A stretch of DNA of 64,000 nucleotides from Sporolactobacillus sp. THM19-2 (GCF_004153195.1 NZ_SEMC01000002.1:186001-250000), one strand, 5' to 3'; positions 33,802-42,998 are shown, counted from the stretch's first letter. Notes: generated by a model from the sequence alone, not told the origin. Made by a program: numbers and translations.

Positions 33802-35163
33802 TTACCAGCCAATCTTTCCTGTATCTGTCGGCATTTCTACAGAACCGTTCTCCACGGCCGTGAACGCATCGTCCAACACCTGTAGAGCCTGATTCAACTG
33901 TTCTCTGCTGATTACTAAAGGTGGCTGAAATCTTAATATATTTCCAACAAGCGTGATGATGACCACTCCATGATCAAAAGCATAGTAGATGACTTTTGTC
34001 GCAGCATCATTGTCCGGCTCTTTAGTCTCCGGATCCTTAACCAGTTCGATGCCCCCATTCAGTCCCCACATGCGAATATCGCCAATCATTGGATGCCTGG
34101 TTTGCATTTCTTTAAATCTTTGTTTGACGTACTCGCCATCTTCAGCAGATTTTTCAACCAGATGTTCATCTTTAATGACATCCAGGGTTGCTAATGCAGC
34201 TGCTGCACAAACCGGGTTGCCGGAAGTGGTAAATAGATGAGCCGGAGCATCCAGACTCTCCATAACCTCCTTTTTGCCAACAATAGCACTCAGGGGAAGC
34301 CCGGAAGCCAGTGATTTACCCACCGACATTAAGTCGGGTTCAATGTCTTTGTACTGCTGAATGCCCCACATTTTTCCTGTTCTCCCGAGTCCCTGATTCA
34401 CTTCATCGACAGCAAACAGGATTCCGTGATCATGACAGAATTTATAAACGAGCTGCATATATTCTTCGGGAGCTTTAACGATTCCGCCATCGCCCTGAAC
34501 AGGTTCAATCAGGACACAGGCCGTTTCATCGGCCGGGAGAAATGACTCAAAGGGACGTTTAAAGCCATCAAAATACCGCATCGCCACATCATGTTCACTT
34601 TCGCCTGGATAACGGCGGTAAAGATCCGGATAGGGAACGTGAACCACACCCGGCAGCATCGGCCCCATTTTTCTGGTCATATTTAAACTGGTTCCTGATA
34701 ATGTTTGCGAACCATAGGTCGAGCCATGATATGACCCCATATAGGACACGATATACTGTCGACCCGTGTATGCACGGGCAAATTTGATAATGGCATCATT
34801 TGCATCGGAACCTGAATTACCAAAGCTGACCATTTTTGGCGAATTGCCGGGGGCAACCTCAGCTAATCTCTTCGATAACTCGATCTCAGGAACATGATGA
34901 AAATAGGCCGGCGTGTAGTGGATCAACTTTTTCGCCTGATCTGTGATTGCCCTGACCACTTTTTCGTGAGTGTGGCCAACGTTAACGGCCGACGCACTGG
35001 CTAAGAGATCAATATACTTATTGCCGCTGACATCCACTAATGTGGCTCCGTGGGCATGATCAATCACCAGATTATAGTAATTGATTCGCGCGGAACGGGC
35101 ATAATATTTGTTTTCCTCATCAATTAATTCAGATGCTTTTTCCAGATTACTCAGCAAATGCAT
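33802..35163 (-). CDS. PLP-dependent class III aminotransferase fold, probable isoleucine 2-epimerase
   Basis: 453-residue fold-type I enzyme. It has MVSFGNSGSDANDAIIKFARAYTGR (phosphate-binding loop), SYHGSTYGSQTLSG, LIEPVQGDGGI, FAVDEVNQGLGRTGK and the PLP lysine Lys283 in MSVGKSLASGLPLS. From memory it is extremely close to the isoleucine 2-epimerase of Lactobacillus buchneri, with a three-residue longer N-terminus that places that enzyme's Lys280 at 283. That enzyme interconverts L-Ile and D-allo-Ile and also racemises Val and Leu. It follows a CAT-type amino-acid permease by 14 bases. Annotation pipelines may call it an aspartate aminotransferase family or 4-aminobutyrate aminotransferase. 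The similarity was recalled, not aligned. Confidence 0.82.
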   Translation of the reverse strand: MHLLSNLEKASELIDEENKYYARSARINYYNLVIDHAHGATLVDVSGNKYIDLLASASAVNVGHTHEKVVRAITDQAKKLIHYTPAYFHHVPEIELSKRLAEVAPGNSPKMVSFGNSGSDANDAIIKFARAYTGRQYIVSYMGSYHGSTYGSQTLSGTSLNMTRKMGPMLPGVVHVPYPDLYRRYPGESEHDVAMRYFDGFKRPFESFLPADETACVLIEPVQGDGGIVKAPEEYMQLVYKFCHDHGILFAVDEVNQGLGRTGKMWGIQQYKDIEPDLMSVGKSLASGLPLSAIVGKKEVMESLDAPAHLFTTSGNPVCAAAALATLDVIKDEHLVEKSAEDGEYVKQRFKEMQTRHPMIGDIRMWGLNGGIELVKDPETKEPDNDAATKVIYYAFDHGVVIITLVGNILRFQPPLVISREQLNQALQVLDDAFTAVENGSVEMPTDTGKIGW

Positions 35164-35177
35164 TAAATCACCGATTC

Positions 35178-36647
35178 TTAATAGTCTTTAATCAGTTTTC
35201 GTTCCTGTTCCTTTTGCCTGTCAGTTGTTGCCGTTGAATGGTTCATTCCATAAGCAAAATAAATAATCATTCCTAAAACGAACCAGAGAAGTGCGTAAGT
35301 TTTCGCTTGTACATCAAGTCCCCAGAATACGGCCAGAGATCCTAAAAATCCAAGAGCCGGAAGAACCGGATAGAATGGCATCCGAAAACCGGGTACAGGA
35401 ATATCCTTACCTTCACGGGGACGAAGCGCATAGACACCAACCGAAACGAACATAAATGCGATCAACGTACCGGCGGAAATCAGTTGAGCCAGGAAGGTGA
35501 ATGGGAAGAACGCGCCCAGCAGGATACCGACAATGGTCAATACAACGAGTGTTCGATTTGGTAAATTATGGCTCAATTTTCCAAGCCATTTTGGCAGTAA
35601 CCCGTCACGGCCAAAGGAGTAAATTAATCGTGAACCGGCAAGCATCATGCCAATTAAGGCCGTAAACATACCCACAACGGCAACGGCCTGAACAACCGCA
35701 GCAACAATTTCATGGCCACTTTGACGGAGTGCCCAGCCAACGGGTTCAGCGTTGTTGGCATAGTCTGTATAGCGGAACATGCCGACAAGAACTAAAGCAA
35801 CGGCAACGAAGAGGACGACGGCAATAGCGAGCGAGCCTAAAATCCCCCGCGGCATCGTCTTTTGCGGATTCTTTGCTTCTGCCGAGTTTGCCGCAATCGA
35901 GTCAAAGCCGATGTATGCCAGGAAGATGACGGAAACCCCGGCATAAATTCCCTGCCATCCACCGAATGCAGAGCCATCAGGGTTGACATGATAATCTGGA
36001 ATAAAGGGTACATAGTTCTCCAGATGAATAGCCGTTGCACCCACAGCAACGAAAACCAGGATGGCGATAACTTTCAAAACAACCAGTGTGTTTTCAACAC
36101 GGGCGGTCTGCGATGCACCCATTGAAAGCAGGGCAGCAACGAGGAGAATAGCAATGATGGCGATCAAATCCATGAAGCCGCCGTTCGTACCCGTTGAGGC
36201 AGCGGAAAGACCGGTTGGTAACTTAATTCCTAATGGCGATATCAGGCCCTGGAAGTTCGCCGATAATCCGGAGGCAACGAACGCCACGGCAATAAAATAT
36301 TCAGCGAGCAGCGCCCAACCTGCGATCCAGCCCCAGAATTCACCAAAAACAATGTTAATCCATGAGTATGCTGAACCTGCAAACGGCATCGCTGCAGCCA
36401 TTTCGGCGTAGGCAAAAGCAACCATCCCGGCAACGATTGCTGCAGCTAAGAAAGATAACGCAACGGCCGGGCCGGCATGTTCGGCAGCAGCAATTCCCGG
36501 TAAGGTAAAAATAGATGTGGAAACAATGGTACCCACACCCAGAGCCAGGAAGTCTTTTGTTGTCAGACTTCGAATAAGGTGAGAGTCCTTGTCCTGATAG
36601 ACGCGCGGATCCTCTTTACGAAACATTTTTTCTCTAATACTGCTCAT
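35178..36647 (-). CDS. APC-family amino-acid permease
   Basis: 489 residues with 12-13 helices. It opens with a cytoplasmic MFRKEDPRVYQDKDSHLIRSLTTKDFLALGVGTIVSTSIFTLPG, the helix-1 GxG substrate motif of the APC superfamily, and continues with GSAYSWINIVFGEFWGWIAGWALLAEYF and FLAYIGFDSIAANSAEAKNPQKTMPRGILGS, typical of the cationic amino acid transporter (YfnA/YhdG) subgroup. The start has a GGAGTG site. It forms an operon with the epimerase-like gene, so branched-chain amino acids are a plausible substrate, but the family also moves many others. Confidence 0.88.
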   Translation of the reverse strand: MSSIREKMFRKEDPRVYQDKDSHLIRSLTTKDFLALGVGTIVSTSIFTLPGIAAAEHAGPAVALSFLAAAIVAGMVAFAYAEMAAAMPFAGSAYSWINIVFGEFWGWIAGWALLAEYFIAVAFVASGLSANFQGLISPLGIKLPTGLSAASTGTNGGFMDLIAIIAILLVAALLSMGASQTARVENTLVVLKVIAILVFVAVGATAIHLENYVPFIPDYHVNPDGSAFGGWQGIYAGVSVIFLAYIGFDSIAANSAEAKNPQKTMPRGILGSLAIAVVLFVAVALVLVGMFRYTDYANNAEPVGWALRQSGHEIVAAVVQAVAVVGMFTALIGMMLAGSRLIYSFGRDGLLPKWLGKLSHNLPNRTLVVLTIVGILLGAFFPFTFLAQLISAGTLIAFMFVSVGVYALRPREGKDIPVPGFRMPFYPVLPALGFLGSLAVFWGLDVQAKTYALLWFVLGMIIYFAYGMNHSTATTDRQKEQERKLIKDY

Positions 36648-36939
36648 TCATTTCACTCCAACTAATTAAACGTTTTATGATTCAAAACAAATTTTCACTC
36701 CATAATCAGGGTGAAAACCCTGTTTTTACTGGTAAGACAAATTTGATGAGGTCACCAGCCATACCCCTTATTCTCATATCTCTCTTTTTATCTCTGAATA
36801 TTTTGTCTTTTTAACTGCAGTCCTGTAAATAGCCGTACAATTGCTTCATCCAGTCTGTCTCTGTATCAATCAGTCGGACTGCCATTTTTTTATTCTGTGC
36901 TATCCTTTATTCTTTCTCTCTTTAGTAGATTTCATACCG
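36648..36939. other. Gene-free region between the permease and EIIC genes
   Basis: CAGGG-TGAAAA-CCCTG followed by TTTTT at about 36711-36732 is terminator-like on the plus strand, though no plus-strand gene precedes it. No promoter for the permease operon could be called. Confidence 0.35.
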
Positions 36940-38046
36940 TTACTGTACTTCAAGGTGCAGATCATTCTGTTTAACCCAGCCAGCCACTTTGATCGCATGA
37001 TACAGAAGGATCGTGATGACTGCCGGAATGAGGATACCTGCAACGATAAAGACCATTAATCCTCTGACGCCCTGAGTGGCAAGGATATTCAGCGGAGCGA
37101 TCAGTGAACTGAGTCCCAGTCCGCCAAGTTCATAAGGTACCTTGAAGTTGAGCATCATGGTGGCGATAGGTGCGCTGACAACAGCAGCGACAAAAGGTGG
37201 AATGATCAGTTTCGGATTTTTAACAAGATTCGGGAATTGAACTTTTGGTGTGACAAGTGCCTGAGCGAAAAATCCGCCGAAATCATTTTCCCTGAATGAC
37301 ATCACCGTGAAGCCGACAAATTGTACTGTGCAGCCGATCAGTGCGGCGGCAGCGGAAGTAGAGTCAAGTTGCAGGGCAATCGCAAGGGCTGCTGATGAAG
37401 CCGGGGACATCAGGAAGATGCTCCATACAAGTGAAATAACCATTGAAGCAATCAGTGGTGAGCCCTGGACAGAATTGGTGATCTGTCCGCTGACCCAATT
37501 CAGTGACGGGGTGACAACCGCGGCGAGGCCGACACCACAGATGCCGCCGACCAGCATGGAGAAGAAGGGAATGGCCATGATATCAAATTTCGTTTTGCCT
37601 GTTACTTTTTTACCAACATAAACAGCGATTGCAGCTGCCATCACCCCACTGACCGGCTGACCAGTCGTAATGACAAACTGCTGTGGTGCCGTTGATACCA
37701 GGTGGATGGCATTGGATCCAACTGCCGCACAGGCCATCGCTGAGAAAAGAGTCAGTGTATTGCTCTTCAGCGCATAAGCAACACCGGCGCCAAGTGCCGG
37801 GGCGAGCAGCACTTTCGCTGCACCGCCAATCGTTTCAAACGGGGCAAATCCTGAGAACTTCGCCATCGTTTCAAACAGGAGACCCACACCAAGTGTAACC
37901 AGGATGGCGTAGGCGATCCCGCCGGATACGGCGTACATTCGATCCATAAAATAGTCTTTAAAACTCATTTCCCTCGCAGGCTCTTTCTTTTTTGATCCCG
38001 CTGTCCTTTCTGCTGTTTCTGATTTCGTTTGTTTAGCATCCTTCAT
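36940..38046 (-). CDS. PTS-type EIIC membrane protein (PTS_EIIC_2 family)
   Basis: 368-residue membrane protein with 9-10 helices and a 30-residue charged cytoplasmic N-terminus (KQTKSETAERTAGSKKKEPAREM). FKDYFMDRMYAVSGGIAYAILVTLGVGLLFE and the central GSNAIHLVS and FRENDFGGFFAQALVTPKVQFPNLVKNPKLIIPP segments match the PTS_EIIC_2 family as I know it. No EIIA or EIIB gene is adjacent, and whether these proteins work in a phosphotransferase system is uncertain. The start follows GGGAG by nine bases. It is preceded by a 340-base leader with a small ORF and a terminator (see 38155-38422). Confidence 0.8.
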   Translation of the reverse strand: MKDAKQTKSETAERTAGSKKKEPAREMSFKDYFMDRMYAVSGGIAYAILVTLGVGLLFETMAKFSGFAPFETIGGAAKVLLAPALGAGVAYALKSNTLTLFSAMACAAVGSNAIHLVSTAPQQFVITTGQPVSGVMAAAIAVYVGKKVTGKTKFDIMAIPFFSMLVGGICGVGLAAVVTPSLNWVSGQITNSVQGSPLIASMVISLVWSIFLMSPASSAALAIALQLDSTSAAAALIGCTVQFVGFTVMSFRENDFGGFFAQALVTPKVQFPNLVKNPKLIIPPFVAAVVSAPIATMMLNFKVPYELGGLGLSSLIAPLNILATQGVRGLMVFIVAGILIPAVITILLYHAIKVAGWVKQNDLHLEVQ

Positions 38047-38154
38047 CCTTTTTCTCTCCCTGATATTTTCTATTTTTTTGAATATTCAATCTTAGGGGTT
38101 GCCTTTCAAAAAATAAGTCAACTAAACTCTTTCTCTTTCCGGAAATGAGTGAAT

Positions 38155-38185
38155 AAAAAAACCCATCCGCTCGTTTCTGGATAGG
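38155..38185 (-). terminator. Leader terminator upstream of the EIIC gene
   Basis: CCTATCC (38185-38179) and GGATGGG (38168-38162) pair on the minus strand and are followed by seven Ts (38161-38155). It lies 110 bases before the EIIC start, so transcription must pass it to reach the gene. A competing stem GGCGC/GCGCC (38212-38208 with 38188-38184) overlaps its 5' arm. Confidence 0.8.
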
Positions 38186-38234
38186 CGCCTGTTTTGCGAT
38201 TGCCTGAGCGCCCGTTCTTTGGAGATGCTAAGCT

Positions 38235-38280
38235 GGACTCAAACAATGCCATTTCAATTGAATGGTTTGTGTTTCAGTCC
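38235..38280 (-). promoter_or_regulatory. Long hairpin directly after the leader ORF stop
   Basis: GGACTGAAACA at one end pairs with TGTTTGAGTCC at the other, with an inner CCATTC/GAAATGG stem around AATT. The hairpin begins on the base after the leader ORF's TAA, so a ribosome at the end of that ORF would cover or open it. Confidence 0.7.
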
Positions 38281-38349
38281 TTATGTGCGCAAGCGCAAAA
38301 TAATTCGAATCAAGCCTTTCACTCGTATGCTGTTCATGGCCGGACCCAT
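38281..38349 (-). CDS. Leader peptide upstream of EIIC
   Basis: 22-codon ORF beginning MGPAMNSIRV and ending ILRLRT, with a strong AAGGAAGTGAG ribosome site. It lies between a good promoter and the hairpin/terminator pair. It is rich in Arg, Ile and Leu, and its C-terminal RLR resembles the +X+ (Arg-X-Arg) motif at which macrolides stall ribosomes in ErmDL-type leaders. It could equally sense charged tRNA(Arg), tRNA(Leu) or tRNA(Ile). I recognise no known leader peptide. Confidence 0.55.
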   Translation of the reverse strand: MGPAMNSIRVKGLIRIILRLRT

Positions 38350-38393
38350 ATTCTCACTTCCTTAAAAAATTTGTTTTTTTGTGGTTGACAATG

Positions 38394-38422
38394 ATACTAA
38401 CAGAGTTTGTTCAGGTTGTAAA
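38394..38422 (-). promoter_or_regulatory. Promoter of the EIIC leader
   Basis: TTTACA (38422-38417), 17 bases, TAGTAT (38399-38394) on the minus strand, about 45 bases upstream of the leader ORF. Confidence 0.6.
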
Positions 38423-38528
38423 TAGCTAAATTCATCTTTTTCATAAAATTTTCTGTGAAATGCAAATTGCTGTATTCTGTCCGGAAAATGGCTTCAGGTC
38501 GCGCTGAATGGCTTTCGCTTTTGTAAGA

Positions 38529-38985
38529 TTATCTGTCATATCCGTTCAGCCCGGCACGTCCGTGCAGCGAATCTGTATCCTGTGTACAGGCAAAGGTCTG
38601 ATCGCCGTACGAATAGTGCCACCATTCTGTCGGATTTGGCGTAAATTCCGCATTCTTTATCACCTTCCTGTGAAAAAGGCGATGATCCCTTACCTGCCGC
38701 TCCTTTTTCGAAAGTTCCATTTTCGTCTCAAAATCGTCCGAATGGGCACGCTGCGTCAAATCGTCGCATGCCGTGCCCATTTCAACCCGCCCACCGCTGC
38801 GCTTTGAGCGATCCGCCAGCGTCACTCAGAACAAGAAATAACGGCTCAGGCAGCCGATCAGCTATATCAATCAGTTTTTGCCACAGTTTTTCTGAAAAAC
38901 AGGTTCCGAAGCGTTCCGGGCAGGTGCTGAAGAAAACAAGAAGGGAAAACGTTGATTCCAGGAGCGGGACATGCCATTGATCCAT
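38529..38985 (-). pseudogene. Degraded D-alanyl-D-alanine dipeptidase (VanX/DdpX family)
   Basis: Two minus-strand frames together recall the M15D dipeptidase. The frame starting at 38985 includes LPEPLFLVLSDAGGSLKAQR, matching the family's DAxRSLxxQ region. A shift into the frame ending at 38529 then gives GGRVEMGTACDDLTQRAHSDDFE and TPNPTEWWHYSYGDQTFA, the family's C-terminal half with the catalytic Glu and the last zinc-ligand His (EWWH). The middle, which carries the SxHxxGxAxD zinc ligands, is gone, so it cannot be active. No ribosome site or full-length frame remains. In live form the enzyme splits D-Ala-D-Ala for cell-wall salvage. Confidence 0.75.
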
Positions 38986-39088
38986 GCGGTTAGCCTGCAG
39001 CGCCAGACAGGTCTCTTTATCTTTTTATGATCATTCACCCGTATCTCAAACTGTTCCCTGAATAACAGGCTGGACCAATCGGTTGCAT

Positions 39089-40042
39089 TCAGGCACGGGC
39101 TGCCATAATCTGTTCGTAAGCTTCCTTGACAGCCTCAATCTTTTTATTCGCCTTCCGGACCGTTTCTTCTGAAGCCCCGCGGCTGATCAGCAGGTCCGGA
39201 TGATTCTTCTTGATGAGGTGCCGATAACTTTTTCTGATGACCTCATTTGAATCGTCTGCACTGCAGCCAAGCAGTCTGTAGCAGGAAGCCAGATCCGGCC
39301 CGCTTTCCCGCAACCCTGCCCTGTCAAAAAACTCCGCTTTAATCTGTTCATAAACCCCATCAAGGCCAAAAACACCTGCCACGCTGCGGATCATAGTCTC
39401 TTCTTCTGAAGTGAACCGGCCATCTGCAGCAGCAACTGCAACAAGTGCGGTCAATGTATCCGTCAGAATATCCCGCCGCCCGGCGACAGACCGGTACAGC
39501 TGCTCTGCGACATCCTCAACTCGTCCGGATGAATACCGGGATTCATTAAATATTTTCATGATCCGGCGAAGTTCCTGATGATTCGGCCGGAAAGCTCCAC
39601 GGACAATCCGGTCAACCTGGGCAATTTCATCCTCGGTGACCACGCCGTCACTTTTAGCTGCTCTGGCAAACAGGGTAGTGATCAGTCCGATCTGCCGGCT
39701 GATTCCATCTTCCCGGATTCGGTAAAACCGTCCGTCTTCGCCATAGATAAATGATCGGCCGCAGTCCGGACAGGTCCATTTTCCAGGGATGTCATCAATA
39801 ATCACATCACTTCCGCAATACGGGCACGTACCGGATACACCTCTTCGCCAGCGCATGTCCGACCTGTTCCCTCTGCCCGGGAAAACCCTTCTCTTCTTTG
39901 CCGCCGGAATGATCAGCACAATGACAGGCGCGATCCATTCAAAAAGGAAGCCGAGGATAAACCATATGATGATGTTCCTGCCTTTGGCTGAAGCGATCAC
40001 GGCTGCAATCACCGCAGATATCAATCTCGTGATGAATTCCAT
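39089..40042 (-). CDS. Membrane protein with zinc ribbon, TerB-like and J-like domains
   Basis: 317 residues from the ATG at 40042 (AAGGGG site). Residues 5-48 hold two hydrophobic segments. A basic linker is followed by a zinc ribbon (CPYC at 73-76, CPDC at 91-94). Residues about 110-235 form a TerB/DjlA-like helical domain, with SDGVVTEDEIAQVDRIV and AAADGRFTSEEETMIRSVAGVFGL. The last 70 residues are a J domain, YRLLGCSADDSNEVIRKSYRHLIKKNHPDLL, with HPD at 281-283. The TM-TerB-J order matches E. coli DjlA, a membrane-anchored DnaK co-chaperone; the zinc ribbon is extra. The function here is inferred to be DnaK recruitment at the membrane. Confidence 0.85.
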   Translation of the reverse strand: MEFITRLISAVIAAVIASAKGRNIIIWFILGFLFEWIAPVIVLIIPAAKKRRVFPGRGNRSDMRWRRGVSGTCPYCGSDVIIDDIPGKWTCPDCGRSFIYGEDGRFYRIREDGISRQIGLITTLFARAAKSDGVVTEDEIAQVDRIVRGAFRPNHQELRRIMKIFNESRYSSGRVEDVAEQLYRSVAGRRDILTDTLTALVAVAAADGRFTSEEETMIRSVAGVFGLDGVYEQIKAEFFDRAGLRESGPDLASCYRLLGCSADDSNEVIRKSYRHLIKKNHPDLLISRGASEETVRKANKKIEAVKEAYEQIMAARA

Positions 40043-40267
40043 CAATCCAAACCCCTTCTCTGATGCCATGTCCCGAATCTGTATACAAACAATATATCAG
40101 AATTTTCGGCGCGGCATGCACAAAATTGCCGCATACCTGTCCGGAAATACGGATTTAAAGGGTGGTGAGCCTCTTTATTTCTTTAACCGGGTGATCTTCC
40201 GGCTCGTGTAGAAAGCGTCCAGTCGTGATAAGATAACGTTAGTAACGAAAAAAGGGAGTTGGGTCTG

Positions 40268-41503
40268 GTGAAGGAAGAGATCATTAAACGCTTTACTTCG
40301 TATGTGAAAGTAAATACACAGTCAAACGACGATCAACCGGGCTGTCCGTCGACACCCGGCCAGCTTGTTCTCGCCCGCAGGTTGGTGGATGAGCTTCATG
40401 AAATTGGCATGGCTGACGTCACTATGGATAAAAATGGTTATGTCATGGCCACTCTGCCGGCAAACTCCGATAAAAAAGTGCCGACGATTGGATTCATGTC
40501 CCATGTGGACACGGCAACTGACTTTACCGGGGAAGGTGTCCAACCTCAGATCGTCGAAGACTACGACGGAACGGATATTGTTTTAAACAAAGATAAAGGA
40601 GTCGTGCTGAGTCCGAAAACATTCCCTGAGCTGAAGAAATATGTCGGACATATGCTGATTACAACCGACGGGACTACTCTGCTCGGTGCCGATGACAAAT
40701 CAGGGATATCCGAAATTATGACCGCTATGGACTACCTGCTGCACCATCCGGAAATCAAACACGGTAAGGTACGTGTCGCCTTCACGCCCGACGAAGAGAT
40801 CGGACGCGGCCCGCATAAATTCGATGTCGCTGCATTCGGTGCTAAGCTGGCCTATACCGTCGACGGAGGCGCGCTCGGCGGCCTGGAATATGAAAATTTC
40901 AACGCAGCCGAGGCCAGACTGACGTTCAACGGCAGCAATGTCCATCCGGGTTCAGCCAAGGGCAAGATGGTGAACTCAATAAAGATAGCGATTGCGTTCC
41001 AGAACCAGATTCCGGAGGATGAAGCACCGGAAAAGACAGAAGGCTATGAAGGATTTTACCACCTGCTTTCATTTACCGGTGATGTGGAACAGTCGAAACT
41101 GATCTATATTATCCGTGATTTTGACAAGAAAAAATTTGCCGCAAAAAAGGCCTTTATTCAGGAAACAGTCAGGAAAATACAGAAGAAATATGGCGACTCT
41201 GTGGTTAATCTCCAGCTTAAAGATCAATATTACAACATGAAGGAAAAAGTTGAGGAACATAAGGAAGTCTTCGACGTCGCTTATCAGGCATTAAAGAATC
41301 TCGACATCGAGCCCCAGGTGCTGCCGATCCGCGGCGGTACAGACGGGGCCCAGATCTCCTACATGGGGCTTCCCACGCCGAACCTGTTTACCGGCGGAGA
41401 AAATTTCCATGGCAAATATGAATACATCTCTGTTGATAATATGGTTAAAGCCACTCAGACCATCATCGAAATCATCCGCCTGTTTGCCGAAAAAGCAAAA
41501 TAA
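40268..41503 (+). CDS. pepT: Peptidase T (tripeptide aminopeptidase)
   Basis: 411-residue M20B metallopeptidase that removes the N-terminal residue from tripeptides. Zinc-site motifs are [55 protein letters not shown] and the C-terminal [21 protein letters not shown]. The GTG at 40268 is chosen because it lies nine bases after GGGAG and matches the MKEEII start of B. subtilis PepT; a TTG three codons earlier is too close to that site. Confidence 0.95.
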   Translation: MKEEIIKRFTSYVKVNTQSNDDQPGCPSTPGQLVLARRLVDELHEIGMADVTMDKNGYVMATLPANSDKKVPTIGFMSHVDTATDFTGEGVQPQIVEDYDGTDIVLNKDKGVVLSPKTFPELKKYVGHMLITTDGTTLLGADDKSGISEIMTAMDYLLHHPEIKHGKVRVAFTPDEEIGRGPHKFDVAAFGAKLAYTVDGGALGGLEYENFNAAEARLTFNGSNVHPGSAKGKMVNSIKIAIAFQNQIPEDEAPEKTEGYEGFYHLLSFTGDVEQSKLIYIIRDFDKKKFAAKKAFIQETVRKIQKKYGDSVVNLQLKDQYYNMKEKVEEHKEVFDVAYQALKNLDIEPQVLPIRGGTDGAQISYMGLPTPNLFTGGENFHGKYEYISVDNMVKATQTIIEIIRLFAEKAK

Positions 41504-41517
41504 TCGAGGATTGAAAA

Positions 41518-41558
41518 ACTCCCGGGGACGAGATCAGCGGCCCGGGAGTCTTTCTTTA
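41518..41558 (+). terminator. Intrinsic terminator after pepT
   Basis: ACTCCCGGG (41518-41526) pairs with CCCGGGAGT (41541-41549), followed by CTTTCTTT. Confidence 0.85.
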
Positions 41559-41600
41559 TAACGAGAAGATATAACCGTTCAGCAAACAAGCAGTTTTTTT

Positions 41601-42998
41601 TCAGGCATTTCTCCCGCGTCTCTTTAATGTTTGCTTCACCGAGCGGATGTCACGCACATTATAGCGGGCCATGATGTAGTAGCAAAGCGCAGAGGGAATC
41701 AATGGCAGCTGAAGCAGCGTCATTGTTAAAATATAGTCACCAGGCGAATGGAGGTAAATGGACAACACCGCGAGAAGGGCACCCATTCCAAGATTACCTG
41801 CTGTTCTGCCGAGACTGTTCGCCAGGTTGGCGATGCTGAAAACTGCACCACGATGTTCCGGCAGGTTGACATCTGTGATCAGTGCCAGCCAGTTCGGCGT
41901 ATTAGCCGACTGTGCGGCAGACGCAAGAAAAGAAATCAGAAACAGTAGCAGGATCCACGGATTGAATAACAGCTGACCAATCAGGCTGACAAACAGCTGC
42001 AGCGAATTGGTTGTATCCGGCAGTGATAATTGATCGATCGGATAAATAAATAATAGAATATACAAAGGCATGGTCAAAAGAACAAGTGCAGCGGTAAGTA
42101 AGGCCCGTGCCTTATAACTCCTGCGCTGAAGCACGTCGCCAAGATAGCCGAAAAAGGAGGAGAGGGTCCCGCCGATCTGAAAAATTCCGAACAGGAACGC
42201 AGCGACAATCATGGCTGTCTTGTGCCCGTATCCGATTTCTTCAATTTTCGATATATAGAGAGTCGGCAGCCAGATCAGACTTCCGGTGGCAATATTCATA
42301 AAAAAACCCTGGAGAAAAAGCAGGAGATTGCTCCTTTTGCCGAGCATCGTCATCACCTGGCCCAGACTAATCCGATAAGCATAGTTCTGCCCGCCTTTCA
42401 TCATCGCCTGCAGCTCAGGTTCTGTACTTCCAAATTTTGGTTCATCAACAAAAAAATATAACACAACCAGCAGCATGCCGATCAGAGCGAGGATCTCAAA
42501 GGGGAGGCGCCAGCTCGACATAGTCGAAATAATCGAAGCAATCAGGGCACCGGCAATCCCGCCGAAGCCCTGTGACATCCCCCACAGACTGAGGACTGTC
42601 CCGCGCGACCGGTAGGGTACGTAATCCGTCAGCGCACTGAAACCGATGGACGCCACGCAGCCCAGGCCGATACCGGTAATAATCTGGTAGATCAGCAGCT
42701 GAATAAACGAACCGCTGAACGCCGTCAGAAAGACACCGACTACCCAGATCAGTGTGCCAACAATAATCAATCTTTTTCGATGGTATTTTCCGGAAAGATA
42801 GCCCCAGAAAAGTGAGGAAAAGGATGTGGCAAGAATATTCACTGCCGAAATGACTCCCATTGATGAGATCGCCACATTCAGATCCCGGGAAATGTTTGAA
42901 AAAAGCGGAGGAAACAAACCAATCACGATATTGTCAAACGCCGCGAGGCTGACATATACCGATATCGCATAAATATTTCTTACTCTCTGCATTGACAT
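41601..42998 (-). CDS. Major facilitator superfamily transporter
   Basis: 465 residues with 12 helices. The helix 2-3 loop has the MFS motif-A remnant GYLSGKYHRKRLIIVGTLIWVVGVFLTAF, and GYVPYRSRGTVLSLWGMSQGFGG follows later. The ATG at 42998 lies nine bases after AAGGAG. It is divergent from a glycosyltransferase gene. The subfamily resembles metabolite:H+ symporters, but the substrate cannot be told. Confidence 0.85.
   Translation of the reverse strand: MSMQRVRNIYAISVYVSLAAFDNIVIGLFPPLFSNISRDLNVAISSMGVISAVNILATSFSSLFWGYLSGKYHRKRLIIVGTLIWVVGVFLTAFSGSFIQLLIYQIITGIGLGCVASIGFSALTDYVPYRSRGTVLSLWGMSQGFGGIAGALIASIISTMSSWRLPFEILALIGMLLVVLYFFVDEPKFGSTEPELQAMMKGGQNYAYRISLGQVMTMLGKRSNLLLFLQGFFMNIATGSLIWLPTLYISKIEEIGYGHKTAMIVAAFLFGIFQIGGTLSSFFGYLGDVLQRRSYKARALLTAALVLLTMPLYILLFIYPIDQLSLPDTTNSLQLFVSLIGQLLFNPWILLLFLISFLASAAQSANTPNWLALITDVNLPEHRGAVFSIANLANSLGRTAGNLGMGALLAVLSIYLHSPGDYILTMTLLQLPLIPSALCYYIMARYNVRDIRSVKQTLKRRGRNA

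Noticed and set aside
38508-38807. 99-codon plus-strand ORF
   Set aside because: Antisense to the dipeptidase relic, without ribosome site or recognisable motif.
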